The translations under genes and the position numbers were made by a program. From NCBI GenBank assembly GCA_000507305.1, contig DF239024.1:62001-126000 (forward strand): a stretch of 64,000 bases of DNA, in the 5' to 3' direction. Within the stretch, counting starts at the first letter, position 1; every line of letters starts with the position of its first letter. The notes under the pieces were generated by a model that did no database searches, was not told where the DNA came from, and saw only the letters and a list, made by a program, of their open reading frames with translations. Shown here piece by piece: positions 11,431 through 22,750 of the stretch. The stretch comes from Breviolum minutum Mf 1.05b.01 (taxonomy: Eukaryota; Sar; Dinophyceae; Suessiales; Symbiodiniaceae).

Positions 11431-12144
11431 ATGGAACAACACAAGCCGCAGCTTGAAGAAAAGGGCACAGGCCCTTCAGACGAAGACGAAGTGTGGGACT
11501 GGCCGCAGCCACGTCAGTATGAAAGATGGTATGGACCGCAGTCATACTCGTATTGGCCGCTGCCTCAAACAAGTGAAGAACACAAGTCTTGGCCGCAGCC
11601 ATGGAAAGGTCAGTACTGGCAACAAGCAAAAGATGTGTGGTGGAATCAATGGTCGCAACCATATGATGAGAAGTATCCAGCAGGTAACAGATGGCCGCAG
11701 CCAGAAAAGATGTGGGGGCATCAATGGTCGCAACCATATGATGAATCTTCCAAAGATAGCACCAAGGCAGATACATGGTGGCCATGGCCGAAAGAGTCAA
11801 CCGCCAGCTCCTCTACTGAGACAACCCCTGCAGACCTATTGGGTGCAAAGCAGCAGGACCAATACTGGTCCGATGTCATGTTCTTAGAGAAAAATGAACA
11901 GAAAGATAGGAAACGGAGACAGGCCTATAGGGTCAACTTACGTGAGCGCAAATGGGAAGCTGCTGAGAGGATTGCAATGGTTGAAGAAGATGTTGATGCC
12001 AATGGACCCCTCAAAAAGAGGAAGCTTAGCACTCAAGTGATGGAAGTGGCTCAAAAAAACGGAGCCACCGCGGTGAAGACCTTAAGTGACACTCTGCCGG
12101 GAACTCCAGTGGAATTGCAGCATCATCAACAAAGTTTCCGATGA
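11431..12144 (+). CDS. Trp/Pro/Gln-repeat protein, N-terminal part
   Basis: 237 residues from the first ATG (MEQHKPQLEEKGTG). Residues about 22-125 contain six degenerate repeats built on W-[PS]-[QL]-P, including two close copies of QWSQPYDE. The matching DNA repeat is TGGCCGCAGCCA and variants. The second half is basic and charged: a coiled-coil-like NEQKDRKRRQAYRVNLRERK and a nuclear-localisation-like PLKKRKL. The frame stops at 12144, but coding character continues in another frame, so the true protein was probably longer. A nuclear scaffold or RNA-binding role is conceivable, but no family is recognised. Aromatic/Pro repeats of this kind are often low-complexity interaction regions. Confidence 0.6.
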   Translation: MEQHKPQLEEKGTGPSDEDEVWDWPQPRQYERWYGPQSYSYWPLPQTSEEHKSWPQPWKGQYWQQAKDVWWNQWSQPYDEKYPAGNRWPQPEKMWGHQWSQPYDESSKDSTKADTWWPWPKESTASSSTETTPADLLGAKQQDQYWSDVMFLEKNEQKDRKRRQAYRVNLRERKWEAAERIAMVEEDVDANGPLKKRKLSTQVMEVAQKNGATAVKTLSDTLPGTPVELQHHQQSFR

Positions 12145-12433
12145 TGAAAAGCCTCAGAAATCACACGTGGATGATGCCAGCTGCAAAAAGCACGGGACCG
12201 CGTCAACAGGCCAACAGCAATTGCACCTGACACCTTGGTTTCTCCAGCAGTACCACTTGAATCAACCCACAGATGAAAATATCCCGCAGGGCCTGATTGA
12301 ACGCAAAGATGCCAAGTATAGGTGGGCTTCGTATTCAAGGATTGCACCGCAACTGATGATTGCTCCGCCGTTTGGAATTCAGTTGATTGACTCTTTTCGA
12401 AAGTGGCGAGCTTTGCATATTCCACTTAAATAG
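12110..12433 (+). pseudogene. Continuation of the Trp/Pro-repeat gene in a shifted frame
   Basis: From about 12110 the coding-like frame moves by one base: NKVSDDEKPQKSHVDDASCK, then TPWFLQQYHLNQPTDENIPQ and RWASYSRIAPQLMIAPPFGI, ending TAG at 12431-12433. It overlaps the end of the preceding frame, and no convincing intron separates them. A one-base indel is the simplest explanation, either a real mutation or an assembly error. An unusual micro-intron cannot be excluded. Confidence 0.4.
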
Positions 12434-12543
12434 AGTATCACCAGTCTTACCTGTGCGTGATAGTGTCACCAGCATGTGGGCCACAGCCTGAATTTACCAG
12501 CTGGAAGTCGGTTTTTTGGAAAATGCGTGTTTCTTAAATCGGT

Positions 12544-12544
12544 N
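12544..12544. other. Single ambiguous base
   Basis: One N in the presumed intron upstream of the 12575 exon, indicating uncertain sequence quality in this locus. Confidence 0.95.
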
Positions 12545-12574
12545 TCCCTGCTTTAGGACACTTTTCTTTGTCAG

Positions 12575-13052
12575 GTTTCATGCTTTGCTGATTTTGAGGA
12601 AAGTACATCCCATCTTTGGGAGACCCTGGTGCAGGTTATGGTGTGGCTGGGTCAGCTTGCTGAACTGCAGTTAGTAACCTTAGAGGACATAGAAAACTTG
12701 TCCGAGTTTTGCAGAACAGTCTTGGAGCGTATTGGAAATCGACCCGGACTTTTCGATACTCTCATCACCTGGTTGGCTGGGACCAGAATGGCCATTTTCC
12801 GTGTCAATGGTATCCAAGTCCTCGAGATGAAGCTTGGACAGACGATCTTTTTTTGAGGAGCCTAAACTGCGCCCGTTGAGTGCCTATTGGCGGTTTGGAA
12901 CAGCCCCACCGGCCGCTCAGTCTGCTAAAGCACTGCAGTTCCTACTTGACCTAAAAGATCGTCAAGTGGAAAATCGAAATTTGGTGAGGAGCCTCAACGC
13001 AATCGTACTTTTGACATTCGACATTGAACACAATTTGGAAGTTACCGCATAA
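12575..13052 (+). pseudogene. Frameshifted downstream exon of the 11.4-kb locus
   Basis: Begins after the acceptor CTTTTCTTTGTCAG (ending 12574). The first frame reads VSCFADFEESTSHLWETLVQ and continues as helical leucine-rich sequence to a TGA at 12854-12856. The reading continues one base over as EEPKLRPLSAYWRFGTAPPA and on to TAA at 13052. The shift falls in a run of seven T at 12848-12854, so a one-base length change there would join both halves. This is either a decayed gene or a sequencing error. The region also contains one ambiguous base (N) at 12544. Function not recognised. Confidence 0.45.
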
Positions 13053-13205
13053 GAAGCTTTGACCATTTCCAAAGGCTATGGTAAATTAGCCTCAGCAGGT
13101 CACACTCAACTAAAACCCGAAATCCCTGGAGAATGAATGGAGGTTTCCGGTTGTTTCAATTTTTGATTCAACTATCACTTACAACGCAGGTTTGTTTTAG
13201 ATCTG

Positions 13206-13403
13206 ATGAACAGGGAATATCCGGGTGAAAAGTATAAATGGACCAATAGTCCAATGTTGAACGGGTGGTGGAGCATCACTCAAAAGACATACAGATCTGG
13301 TCGCAACCACTACGAACAAAACAAACAGTCCGTTCGAGTTGTGGCTTTGCACTTAGTCATTTTGGGGTACAAGAGTCATGTATTAGAACTTCGAGTATTG
13401 TAG
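13206..13403 (+). CDS. Possible last exon of the 11.4-kb locus
   Basis: Frame of 65 residues, MNREYPGEKYKWTNSPMLNG followed by a Trp/aromatic- and Arg-rich stretch, ending TAG at 13401-13403. It sits 17 bp after an ACGCAG acceptor-like site and follows the 12.5-13.05 kb coding segment with a 150-bp gap of intron size. Support is composition and position only. Confidence 0.3.
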   Translation: MNREYPGEKYKWTNSPMLNGWWSITQKTYRSGRNHYEQNKQSVRVVALHLVILGYKSHVLELRVL

Positions 13404-13507
13404 TTGGAATAGAGATGAATTATGGCATGTGAAAAAAATCTTGAGGGAGACCTAGTTTCCAATACTAAAGATCACACCACACCCAGTTTGGCTGCAACTG
13501 GTAACCT

Positions 13508-13662
13508 ACTTGGAGGATCATCCCAAGACTCGCAAGTGATTAGGATCACCCCCATTTATAAGCCATGAATGGCCATTTGGAAGGGGAAGCAACCCTACTT
13601 TAGGTGACTTATACATTAACCATGGTTACTAACCACTTACTGTTTGGGATGATCCTCCAAGT
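13508..13662. mobile_element. HP-N element
   Basis: TACTTGGAGGATCATCCCAA to GGATGATCCTCCAAGTA, with CCCCATTTATAAGCCATGAA inside. Confidence 0.8.
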
Positions 13663-13728
13663 ACCTTCATTTTGAGCCACGCTCGAGACCCGGGGCAAAA
13701 AAAACCCATGGAATGAACACTGGTATTA

Positions 13729-13966
13729 CCTTCTCAGAAGGTGAGCCAGGATCCCTAGCGATCACACACTTCAGTGGGCGAATAAGATTCACCCAACATG
13801 TATTCGCTTAACCAACGATTTTGTGGTGGAATGGAAGGGTCTTCCGACTTGAAAAATCGCAGGGCATTTTACGGAACCTAAATACCTTGCGTTTCGGTTC
13901 GGTGATTATATATACATCCCTTGCTCATCATCTGACGTTCGGTGAGCCAGGATCCCTAGAACATGT
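13729..13966. mobile_element. HP-K double or extended copy
   Basis: CTCAGAAGGTGAGCCAGGAT at left, then CGTTCGGTGAGCCAGGATCC at the right end; AACCTAAATACCTTGCGTTT in the middle. Confidence 0.55.
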
Positions 13967-13989
13967 CTTAAATGTTTTGTCGGGCGTTG

Positions 13990-14094
13990 TACACCCTGGA
14001 AGATTAACATGGAACATACAAATCACCCATTTTGAAAGGAAAATGATCTTCCAAACCTCTATGATTATGTTCCATGTTAATCTTGCAGGGTGTA
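13990..14094. mobile_element. HP-C2 hairpin
   Basis: TACACCCTGGAAGATTAACA to TGTTAATCTTGCAGGGTGTA, a complete TA-to-TA copy. Confidence 0.85.
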
Positions 14095-14352
14095 CATCCG
14101 TGCATTTGTTCAGGCCCTAGAAGTCCGTGATTTCCTGGTCTATGGATGGAATCCCTTTACCCTTCAGGCCAAAGGACAAAAATCCGAAGAATTTGGAGAG
14201 CAGGGAGTGGAAAGATGGATTTTCATCTACTGTTTGGATAACCAGAGTATCACGTAAAATTGGATTAAACAACAAAAAAACGGATTTTATTATTAAAGTT
14301 TATGGGTGGAAAAGCAGCGCAAGATGTTGGATTCCCATAAGACTTGATATAT

Positions 14353-14450
14353 GGATGTTTCCAATAATAGGGGTACCCCAAAATGGATGGTTTATAATGG
14401 AAAACCCTATTAAAATGGCTGATTTGGTGGTACCCATATTTTCGGAAACA
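14353..14450. mobile_element. HP-P element
   Basis: GGATGTTTCCAATAATAGGG to GGTACCCATATTTTCGGAAA. Confidence 0.75.
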
Positions 14451-14893
14451 CAAATATACTTACCGATCCATGCAATCTCTGATTTTGTGTTGCCGTTCGT
14501 CAGATGGATCCAGGTGGGGTGAATACATTGGATCCCTTTGGATGATCAAGGATTATGTTGACTTGTTGATTTTTGTTGGCAAAGCCACATTTTTTTGAAA
14601 CTTATGGCGGTTGTTGGAATTCGAACATTTCATGGGCTTTGATATCAAGATGTGTCATGAACTGTTCACAGAATTTTCATGAAAAAAAGTTGAGGATCTG
14701 GATCGTTCAACAAAGTTTGGACAATCAAATCATCTTGTATTGGTTGCCAAGGTCCAACATGTAACTAGCTGGAGCGTTTTCGGGGAGAGCTTCCACGTAC
14801 CACCCTTAGCTTTCTAACAAGGTAACATCTTGGTTTAAAAAAAGACTAGAAACAAACAAGCAGGAATGGATATTCCACATGCCCATACAGTTC

Positions 14894-15003
14894 ATGGTAT
14901 ATGATATAATTTACCCACATGAATGGCTGATTTTTTAATGATAAATTGTATGTAGTTAATTATATAAATATACCGAACTCGTTTGATGCGAATCCGTCAT
15001 GGG
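14894..15003. mobile_element. HP-B hairpin, diverged
   Basis: CATGGTATATGATATAATTT, central CATGAATGGCTGATTTTT, right end ACCGAACTCGTTTGATGC and CCGTCATGGG. Confidence 0.5.
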
Positions 15004-15352
15004 ATGAGATGTCGACTCAGATCGAGATTCCCAGAGAATACACACCCCTCCAATGTTGAATGGCTGGAACCTGGAGCCATGATTGTTTCCAATAAATAGT
15101 TTGTTGAAATTTTGTTGAGTTGATTGTCAGGTTGCTGCATATTCAAATTTAGGGGTACTCCCCTTAAATGTTGAACGGCTGGATGAGAAATGTGCATGGC
15201 TTATTTGTTTTTTCTCACAGAAGGTGCATCCCCAAAACATCCCAAAACAATCAAATCATGTTCACTACATTTGTGAAGTGAGTGAAGGAATGCGGCGTTT
15301 GAGACCCGCACTGTCACGTCATGAGAAGAGGTCTACCCCCCAAACCATACAT

Positions 15353-15468
15353 ATACCGTCCCTGAAAACTAACATACCCCCTGAAAATCAATGGTTATAA
15401 GATGTATTCCCTACTGAAATAGTCCCTTTTTAAGCGACATGTTAATGTGTTAGTTTTCGGGTGGTGTA
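15353..15468. mobile_element. HP-C5 hairpin
   Basis: TACCGTCCCTGAAAACTAAC to GTTAGTTTTCGGGTGGTGTA. Confidence 0.75.
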
Positions 15469-15862
15469 CCTTTCAACAGGGTGGGAGTTTTCCTGATGTT
15501 TCACAGCCAAGTGTAGCAAAACCTTTGTTTTTTTGTTTGTTTGGGTTGCCTCAACCTGGAGATTTCTGGTAAATTATGGTAAATTCATAGTCAATTTTGT
15601 TTAAGCTGAATTGACATTTGGTAGAAATTCAAGTAAATGTCATACAAATGTGGATGGTGATTATCAGCACTTATCAGCACAACACTTTGTTTATGTGTGT
15701 CCCATCAACCGTAAAAAAGAATAAAGATCTCGTGCTTTTCCGGCAGTTTTCCCCTGGTGTTTTCTTCTTCCCTCGTCGAAAAAAAAAAAAGTGACTCGAT
15801 TGGCCAGAAGATGATGTCATTGAAGAGAGCCAAGTTGGAGGTTGCCGGATAAGATTGAGCAA

Positions 15863-16084
15863 TGGAAAAAAAAAACACGGCCCGTTGTTTACGGGTATAT
15901 AGAGGATGAATAGGAATACTTATTTAACAGGGGTATAGGGGATTATAGCAAAGCAACTTAAACCTATATTTGGTATGATCCCTACCCACTTATATAGGGG
16001 ATCACAATAAAATAGTATAAGGATCCCTATGAAACGCCCAGGATTCAATGGACAGTCAGAGAGTTTTTTTTCGTGGCTCAATTG
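15863..16084. mobile_element. HP-E element, long copy
   Basis: Starts near TGAGCAATGG and ends TTTTTCGTGGCTCAATTGG, with GTATAAGGATCCCTATGAAA in the middle. Confidence 0.6.
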
Positions 16085-16110
16085 GTGAAGTGAGGAGACT
16101 ACTGGTGTTG

Positions 16111-16209
16111 CCATAGAATCCATGGGAATGGTACGTACATTTACCTACTAACAAAACTATAAATATCAGCCATTCATGTGGGCAAATATATCACACATGG
16201 ATCCTATGA
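16111..16209. mobile_element. HP-B hairpin
   Basis: CCATAGAATCCATGGGAATG to CACACATGGATCCTATG; lies 3' of an HP-I copy. Confidence 0.8.
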
Positions 16210-16702
16210 GATCCGTTTTTTCCAGAAGTGGAAAGACTGATCAGAAGGAGTTTTTGTTGGTTGGTGTTTTTTTTGACGGAAAACCAACAGAAAACTTGAG
16301 ATCTCTACCTTTTATCAACAACAGGTGTTTGAGATTTTTGGGGATTTGAGAGCCTTTGCAGAGGTGCCTGAACTCTCTTTTAAAAAGTCCTCCCCTTAGA
16401 GGTATGATAATGCGAAAAAAAATCCCGTGATGTTGATTACGTGTGGTTGTTTGGGGTTCATATGGGGGGGATGAATTTCCCACCCGGGTCTTTGTGTTGA
16501 TATAGTGGGATTTTTTAATGCTTCTGACTAAGCGCGAAGCGCACCAGGCCAAAGGCGCATCCAACGAATCCATCAGCGATGAGAGTGTGCCTTCGGTAGC
16601 ATTCGGAACACCTTCACCGTTTTGGACCTTTCTTGGAATGATGGGGGCCGGTGGATGACTTTTTCGGCACCAGGAGGACAAGGTCAGATGACGACTTGGA
16701 TT

Positions 16703-16800
16703 CCCATGGGAATCCATGGGACTGGTATATGTTACCTACATTTGGTGGATTTTTTATGGTAAATTTTAGGTAGATATATACCATACATGGATGCTATGGG
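16703..16800. mobile_element. HP-B hairpin
   Basis: CCCATGGGAATCCATGGGAC to ACATGGATGCTATGGG. Confidence 0.8.
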
Positions 16801-17004
16801 TTAGATTTGGGGAGCCCAACTTAAAACCGACTCGATTGTGCATCCTGGGGATTGGAATTTCACATCAAATGTTGATTCAGGGTACTGGATTATCAGACGT
16901 TCGTTTTCACGCAACAACAGAAAAGGCTTCCCATCCCTTCCATCATCAGCCCTGAATATAGTGGAAAATGACCCTAGCCAGAAGGTGTAAAGAGAAAGGA
17001 TCCT

Positions 17005-17096
17005 CTGGGTGGTGGTTTCAAGCACTGTTTTATTTTTATCTCGGGAAATGATCCAATTTGACTTGCGCATATTTTTCAGACAGGTTGGTTCAACCT
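17005..17096. mobile_element. HP-A hairpin, diverged
   Basis: GGTGGTGGTTTCAAGC at left; the right arm is GGTTGGTTCAACC. Core CCAATTTGACTTGCGCAT, as in the 21.5-kb copy, so these two form a subfamily. Confidence 0.7.
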
Positions 17097-17152
17097 TAAA
17101 CTCCTTCACGAAACAACGTTTCAACGTTTAAACGATCCACATCAAATGAGGA

Positions 17153-17275
17153 AATCTCAACCTGGCAATGCTGGTGACCGTTTTGGGGATGGTAAAAAGG
17201 TGACCCTTTAACTGGTTGGGTTGTAAACACGTGACCTTTTCCCAACGTTTTGGGGGGATCAAGTCAAGGTCACGG
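17153..17275. mobile_element. HP-L element
   Basis: CAACCTGGCAATGCTGGTGA to CAAGTCAAGGTCACGG. Confidence 0.6.
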
Positions 17276-17424
17276 AATGCTTGAATCCACCTGGAAAGCT
17301 CAGATCTCACTGGAGAGAATCGTCACTTCGCTGGGTTTCTGCAGACTTTCACTCCCCCAGTTTGGTTCTAAGGTCATTGATATAAATCTCAAACAAACAA
17401 CCTTCTACATTCATCACAGGCAAA

Positions 17425-18045
17425 GTGGTTAAGGAACAACAAACCTATTTTTTAAAGCCCAAAGGGCTTGGCAGTTTTTTTCATCGCAAAATCACACTTC
17501 CCCGGGAAAGGGGTGGAGTTTGGGTCAAAGATTTGTTGCTAAGGTGTGTTCCAGCATTACAGGATCTTCCACCAGATCAAATGAAGCCTGGAACGTTGCT
17601 GCTGAGGATCTTACGGATGGAAGGACAAAAAGGAAGGAGGGCTCAGAAGGGATGTAGAATCACAAAGTTATCACAACTCCTGCAATGTTTTTTGTTTGAC
17701 GCGAAAAAACCGCCGCCGCCACCACAACAACATCATCGACAAGAAGAAGAACCAAAACACAAACAACTGCCCACGGTCACACCAAGCTTTCAACCTCATT
17801 ACCCTTAAACATGGTTCTTTAAACCTTCTCTATCATTGTTCGATCATTGTCTGAATCTACGTTCTCTGTGCATGACTTGGTTCTGATTATGCATTCTCAT
17901 TGTGATAGGTTGCATAAGAATAAGATTGATAAAGTTCGTACTTGATTCCTTTGAGGATTTCATTCGTGGCAGATGTCCACTTGGATGAACAAAAAGTCAT
18001 CATTCAACTGTGGCCACAGGAGGCAGAAGAAGCGGGTGCTGGTTA
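17425..18045. other. Mostly unassigned, one weak plus frame
   Basis: The frame 17425-17808 contains KPPPPPQQHHRQEEEPKHKQ, a low-complexity Pro/Gln/Glu run. It may be an exon, but no acceptor or homology supports it. The rest is AT-rich with no feature. Confidence 0.3.
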
Positions 18046-18049
18046 CATT

Positions 18050-18155
18050 CAGGACCTGGCAATTCTGCTGGTGACTTTTTTGGGATGGTGAGTCCACGTG
18101 ACCCTCCAACGTTTGGGGATAAAAAGGTCACGTCGTAAGATGATTCTCCAGATCC
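18050..18155. mobile_element. HP-L element
   Basis: HP-L has CCTGGCAATTCTGCTGGTGA, GGGATGGTGAGTCCACGTGA, CCCAACGTTTGGGGAT and AAAAAGGTCACGT. Short paired GTGACC/GGTCAC motifs replace a single long palindrome. Confidence 0.65.
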
Positions 18156-18476
18156 AGTCTTCCCTGGTGCAAAAGATTCGTTAAAACAACTCGCCAAGTC
18201 TTGCCCTGTTTAGCGATGTTCCAAGTAGAACAGGATCGATAAAAGCTACCTCCCAATTACAGATAAAATTCATCATTTTTTTATTTTGAGATCAGTGAAA
18301 AAATGATGCATAATTCAAATATTATACATATGATAATGTATTTTCACAATTTTGTAGTGAGCATGTTTGAGTTCTGCTGAAAGGAGACGGTCATCTTGTA
18401 CCTTTTCATCAGCCCAGCGTTGGCTTTGGTGGCCTATCTCCTGGAGGTTGGTTGCTGTGCTTCGGTGATCCAAATT

Positions 18477-18586
18477 TCCATGACGGATTTCCCATGGGAC
18501 GAGTGCTTCGTAGACCTACGAATGTACTACATAAGAAACAGCCATTCATGTGGGTGAATATATCACTCCCATGGATCCGTCATGGG
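18477..18586. mobile_element. HP-B hairpin, CATGACGGAT subtype
   Basis: Terminal CCATGACGGATTTCCCATGG pairs with CCCATGGATCCGTCATGG. Confidence 0.75.
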
Positions 18587-18610
18587 GGGTTTGGAATGCC
18601 AAAAGGTTTC

Positions 18611-18704
18611 GAGTCCCCCTGGAAACTGACAGCAAAATGCCCCTGAAAATCAGTGGTTAGAAGACGAGCCTTTCAGGGGACATGTTAATTTTGTGGGGGG
18701 GGTA
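18611..18704. mobile_element. HP-C5 hairpin, diverged
   Basis: CCCCCTGGAAACTGACAGC to ACATGTTAATTTTGTGGGGG. Confidence 0.6.
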
Positions 18705-19023
18705 ACTCCAAGTAAGTGCTGATAACTTTAAATTTACATGTTCTCACTACAAGATACTGTAAGATGCTAGCCATCTAAAGTTGTCCAAGCGGCAATCTGT
18801 TGCTGCGGAGATGTTTTTTGTCTAAGGCTATCATGTTCAACTAATCGTTAATTGGTGATTTGGGATTCTAATGGCACCCCTAAGTAACTATACCTTTCAT
18901 AAGGGGATCCTAGCATTCCAAACCAACAACCCAAACCACCAATTAACCATTACTTGAATCATTTATCACCCCTCGGTGCTCTAAACCAACAAGAGAACCA
19001 ACTTTGGAAGTTGAAATCAAAAC

Positions 19024-19132
19024 TTGCCTGGCAATTCTACTGGTGACCTTTTTTGGCATGGTCAAGTGACCATTTCAAAGGTCAAGTGACCTCCAACGTT
19101 TGGGGATGAAAAGGGTCACGACTTGAATCACC
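19024..19132. mobile_element. HP-L element
   Basis: TTGCCTGGCAATTCTACTGG to AAAAGGGTCACGACTTGAAT. Confidence 0.65.
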
Positions 19133-19467
19133 TCGTAGAGACGTTGCTCCATGACTTTTTCCACCTTTGGAGTTGCTCCAGTTGCTATAAGCTTCCTGCC
19201 AACCTGCTTGGCAGGTGTTTCAAAGAAACAGGCCAGGGAGATGAAGAGGGGATGTCTGGATGTTGGAGTAGTTGAATGTGAGGATTTTTTTTCGATGGCA
19301 GTGGTTGTTTGTTTCAAATCATGTGTTATGTTTTTCACAGCGAGAAATTAGGGGAAATGTTCCAGTTGTGTTTTTTTATATATATGTTTTTTGCTTGGGT
19401 GGCTCAAGCACCAACTAGTTTTTGGAATTGAGAGCTTCAAGGAAAAAAAAACTTAAAAAAAAGAGTG

Positions 19468-19588
19468 CACCCATACCATCCATTTATGGTATTATTTACC
19501 TATGGTATTATTTACCTACATGAAGGGTTGATTTTTATGGGATCAATTCGGTTAATAAATATACCATACTCTTCCCAATGGTATGGGT
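19468..19588. mobile_element. HP-B hairpin with duplicated left segment
   Basis: ACCCATACCATCC at left and GGTATGGGT at right; the word TATGGTATTATTTACCTA is doubled in the left arm. Confidence 0.6.
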
Positions 19589-19867
19589 CATGGCTTAGGT
19601 ATGGGATGGTGGATGGTTGCCTTCAAAAAAACACCCTCCAGTTGGATCCCTAACGGTATTTAGCTGGTGTGCTCGGATGGGGGATACTTTTCGGGATGGT
19701 AAAAAATCCCATAAATAAGCACGTTGTTTTGGGGATTTCCCATTACGGGGATGTTCCCATGGATTTGTTTGGATGCTTCTAAGGTCCTCGATGGAATGGT
19801 CGAAATATGGTCGAATGTCTTAGTCTCAGCGATTGTGAGTTGCAGAACCATCTCTTCACAATTGACC

Positions 19868-20023
19868 AATGAAAAAAAAAACACAGAGGTTGTTTAGGGG
19901 ATTTGTTGGGGGATGAGATATTACCCGGTTATGTAGGGATTATAATAAACTATTTTCAAAGGATCCCTATTAAACAACCAGGATAATGGAAAGTATCTGA
20001 AGGTATTTTTTTCGTGGCTCAAC
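19868..20023. mobile_element. HP-E element
   Basis: GTTGTTTAGGGGATTTGTTG to TTTTTTTCGTGGCTCAACTG. Confidence 0.7.
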
Positions 20024-20239
20024 TGTTATCACTCCCCATGAGCACCGCGGTCGGGCAGGGTAAGACACATCATCCAAAAGGAGGCGAAGGAGACACTGCA
20101 TTTTTTGCAGTTTATTGACGGTTCAGATTTCTTTCCATGGGCTGTGTTTTTTTTGGTGCGATGTTTGTGTAGAAAGTGTGTTTTTGTTGTTGATATGCCT
20201 AAGAAACAATTTTCAAGTTTGAAGTAGTCTTTTTCCCCT

Positions 20240-20336
20240 CATAGGATCCATATGCGGTGTATTTCCTTGAATGAATGGTTGATTCTTATGGTAAATTTGT
20301 TTGTAAATATACCGGACTCGTCTGATGGATTCTATG
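20240..20336. mobile_element. HP-B hairpin
   Basis: CATAGGATCCATATGCGG to GATGGATTCTATGG. A separate right arm lies at about 20455-20493. Confidence 0.7.
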
Positions 20337-20644
20337 GAATACTTCCATACATACACAAAAAAATGAATCACATATATACTACTGTAAGACTCCCCCTAAA
20401 ACACACAGGAAAACCTTCCCGACAGGAAAGTATTCTCCCAAACAGGAAGGTATGGTAGATGTAGGTAAATATACCATACATGGATTCTATGGGTCCATTG
20501 TTGCGAGTGGGGTAAGATCGCCCAACATAGGTTTGGGCCCATTTCATGAAGCGAAACTACATCATCGAAAACTGGGTTCATTGGAAATCGATGAACGGTG
20601 AAGCGTCAACTGAAACGTAACGAAGATGCTAAGTATGAAACTTG

Positions 20645-20746
20645 ATCCTGGCTATTCTTTGGGATGGTGAGTTCACGTGACCCTGAACAAATGGTTAAGT
20701 GACCAACCCAACGTTTGTGGTTCAAAAGGTCACTTTGATTGAATCA
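20645..20746. mobile_element. HP-L element, left end variant
   Basis: CTTTGGGATGGTGAGTTCAC to AAAAGGTCACTTTGATTGAA. Confidence 0.6.
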
Positions 20747-20796
20747 CCTAGGAAACATGTTTGGTTGTGGCTCAAAATGGTTGAACCCCAAAATTG

Positions 20797-20942
20797 ATGG
20801 GGTGTAAATAGTAAGTACCTGGTACCCTAAACATCCACTTTAGGATGGTTGTTTGGTGAAACAACCATTTTTCATGTAAAGATATTTGGAATCATCCCAT
20901 TGAAACAACCATTTGTACATGGATGTTTCGGGTACCAGGTAT
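20797..20942. mobile_element. HP-Q element
   Basis: TACCTGGTACCCTAAACATC to GATGTTTCGGGTACCAGGTA, with inner GAAACAACCATTTTTCATG. A degraded relative is at 55826-55923. Confidence 0.75.
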
Positions 20943-21537
20943 GAATTGTGATGCTCAATGCCACCCAGTAACCGTCACCACCTTGATTGCTACATTTTTA
21001 AGCTCGGGGATACCCAAGCTAAAACCGACTTACTTGCCACTGTTATTCGCATCTCAAAAGGTGAATTATAAACACTTCAACATGTTTGTCGAACATTCAA
21101 ACTCACGATTGCCCTTTTTGAACTTTACAAACTAAGTGACCTAAAAAGCAGTAGATTCATTTGCTGAAAAAAAAGACGATGCACCTTGAGGAGTGAAGAG
21201 AGATCCAAAAAAAAAACAAGCGTGAGTTGGTTCGCTCTGAACATCGGAGTGGCGATTGGATGGGGGCCAAAAATGGGCGCGTTTTGCGCGATCCTCAAAT
21301 TGGCAGACAAGAAAAAGGAGTGTTTTTTTGTAACAACACATCATCATGTCAATGGAGATGATGGATTGATGTTGACAAGAAAAACCATTGGATGGTTCTT
21401 TGAAGTTTGAAGTTTGAAAAAAAAATAGCCCTAGACATCCAGTCATTCCCGCTGAGCTTTGGTGTTTTAGGTGGTCCAAATATCAAACCTCAGGAGGTGG
21501 CCTGGATGTCTGGGGTAGTATGATGATGTATGATGTG

Positions 21538-21645
21538 CTGGGTGGTGGTGGTTTCAAATATTCTTTATTTTCACCCCTACTTGAGGAAATGATCCAATTT
21601 GACTTGCGCATGTGTTTCAAATGGGTTGGTTCAACAACCACCTGG
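21538..21645. mobile_element. HP-A hairpin
   Basis: CTGGGTGGTGGTGGTTTC to TTCAACAACCACCTGG, with the CTTGCGCAT core variant. Confidence 0.75.
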
Positions 21646-22040
21646 TGTAGCCGCCAAACATTTGTGTTCTCTATTGCTGTTGGTCCTCCGGTTGCCGAAC
21701 ATTATTGCTATATTTCCATTGTCAAATGTGGCTTTCAGCTGAGATGCCCGTGTTGACTCCCACACGGAGAAAGAACGTCACATGTTGAAGCTTCCAAAAG
21801 AAACAGATTCAAAACTGTCAAAAACCTTTAAGATCTTTAAGAGGCAATGTAGGTTCTTGTACCTATGCTAGTGACAGGACGATCACACGCAATGTATCTA
21901 GTAAGAGTTTATTGCTTAAGTGTCCTTCTGCACATGTTTATAGCAAAACCTTTGCTTTCCTCACGCGGATTTTTGTTCATGAGTCATGAGTCTACTGGAA
22001 AATGTGTAACAGGTTTCCTTCAAACCTAGATTCTCTTGAA

Positions 22041-22146
22041 ATACACCCCAGAAATCCAACATAGATACCAAAAATGGCCATATTTTAAAGGAGCCACCTT
22101 TTCCAGATCATCATTTTGGGTCTCCATGTTAGTTTTCGGGTATGTA
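22041..22146. mobile_element. HP-C-type hairpin
   Basis: TACACCCCAGAAATCCAACA to CATGTTAGTTTTCGGGTATG. Confidence 0.6.
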
Positions 22147-22692
22147 AATGGCACACTTCGTAAAGTGTATCATTTTGCCCTGCTCCACTACGAAGCACCT
22201 GTCGACATGTCGACATACCGGCCATGCCGCGGCACGGGCGATCTTATTTTCCAGCAGGATGCTTAGTCACTCGCAGAAGTTCATGAACTGAGCAATGAAC
22301 AAAAGATACTCTTGGCTGGCTGTTGTGTATATATATATATATTTAGATATACACATATATATATATATACAGAGACTTCATTATGGTTGTATAAGTATTA
22401 TATAAAAGAAGCTTCCATTTGATTTATAAGATCTTCAGTGGGATTCTTTCCACAATTTCAAAACCCTCCTACAAGGTGGGCCTCAATCGGTTAACTTCTA
22501 CAAGCAATGATTATATATATAACCCCAGGAACCCATTTATAAGGCCATCTACAGGGGTTACAACTCCATTTTATAACTGGCTGGTACCCACCTTATACCA
22601 GTAGTACCGCACAAGGCGGTGGCGGAAGTTTCAAGAAGAGGAAAACTATAGGAGAGATTGGTTGTTGTGAGTCACGGATGTCAGAGCAAAAA

Positions 22693-22750
22693 CACTGACC
22701 AACTGACTAAGTAGCTAACTGACTAATTGACTAACTGAGTAATTGCCTAA
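22693..22750. repeat. Short tandem array of CTGACTAA-like units
   Basis: AACTGACTAA-type words recur six to seven times with variation (CTGACCAA, CTGACTAA, CTAACTGA, CTGAGTAA, TTGCCTAA). Confidence 0.7.

Noticed and set aside
11351-11800. Minus-strand 149-residue frame
   Set aside because: Antisense of the WPQP repeats.
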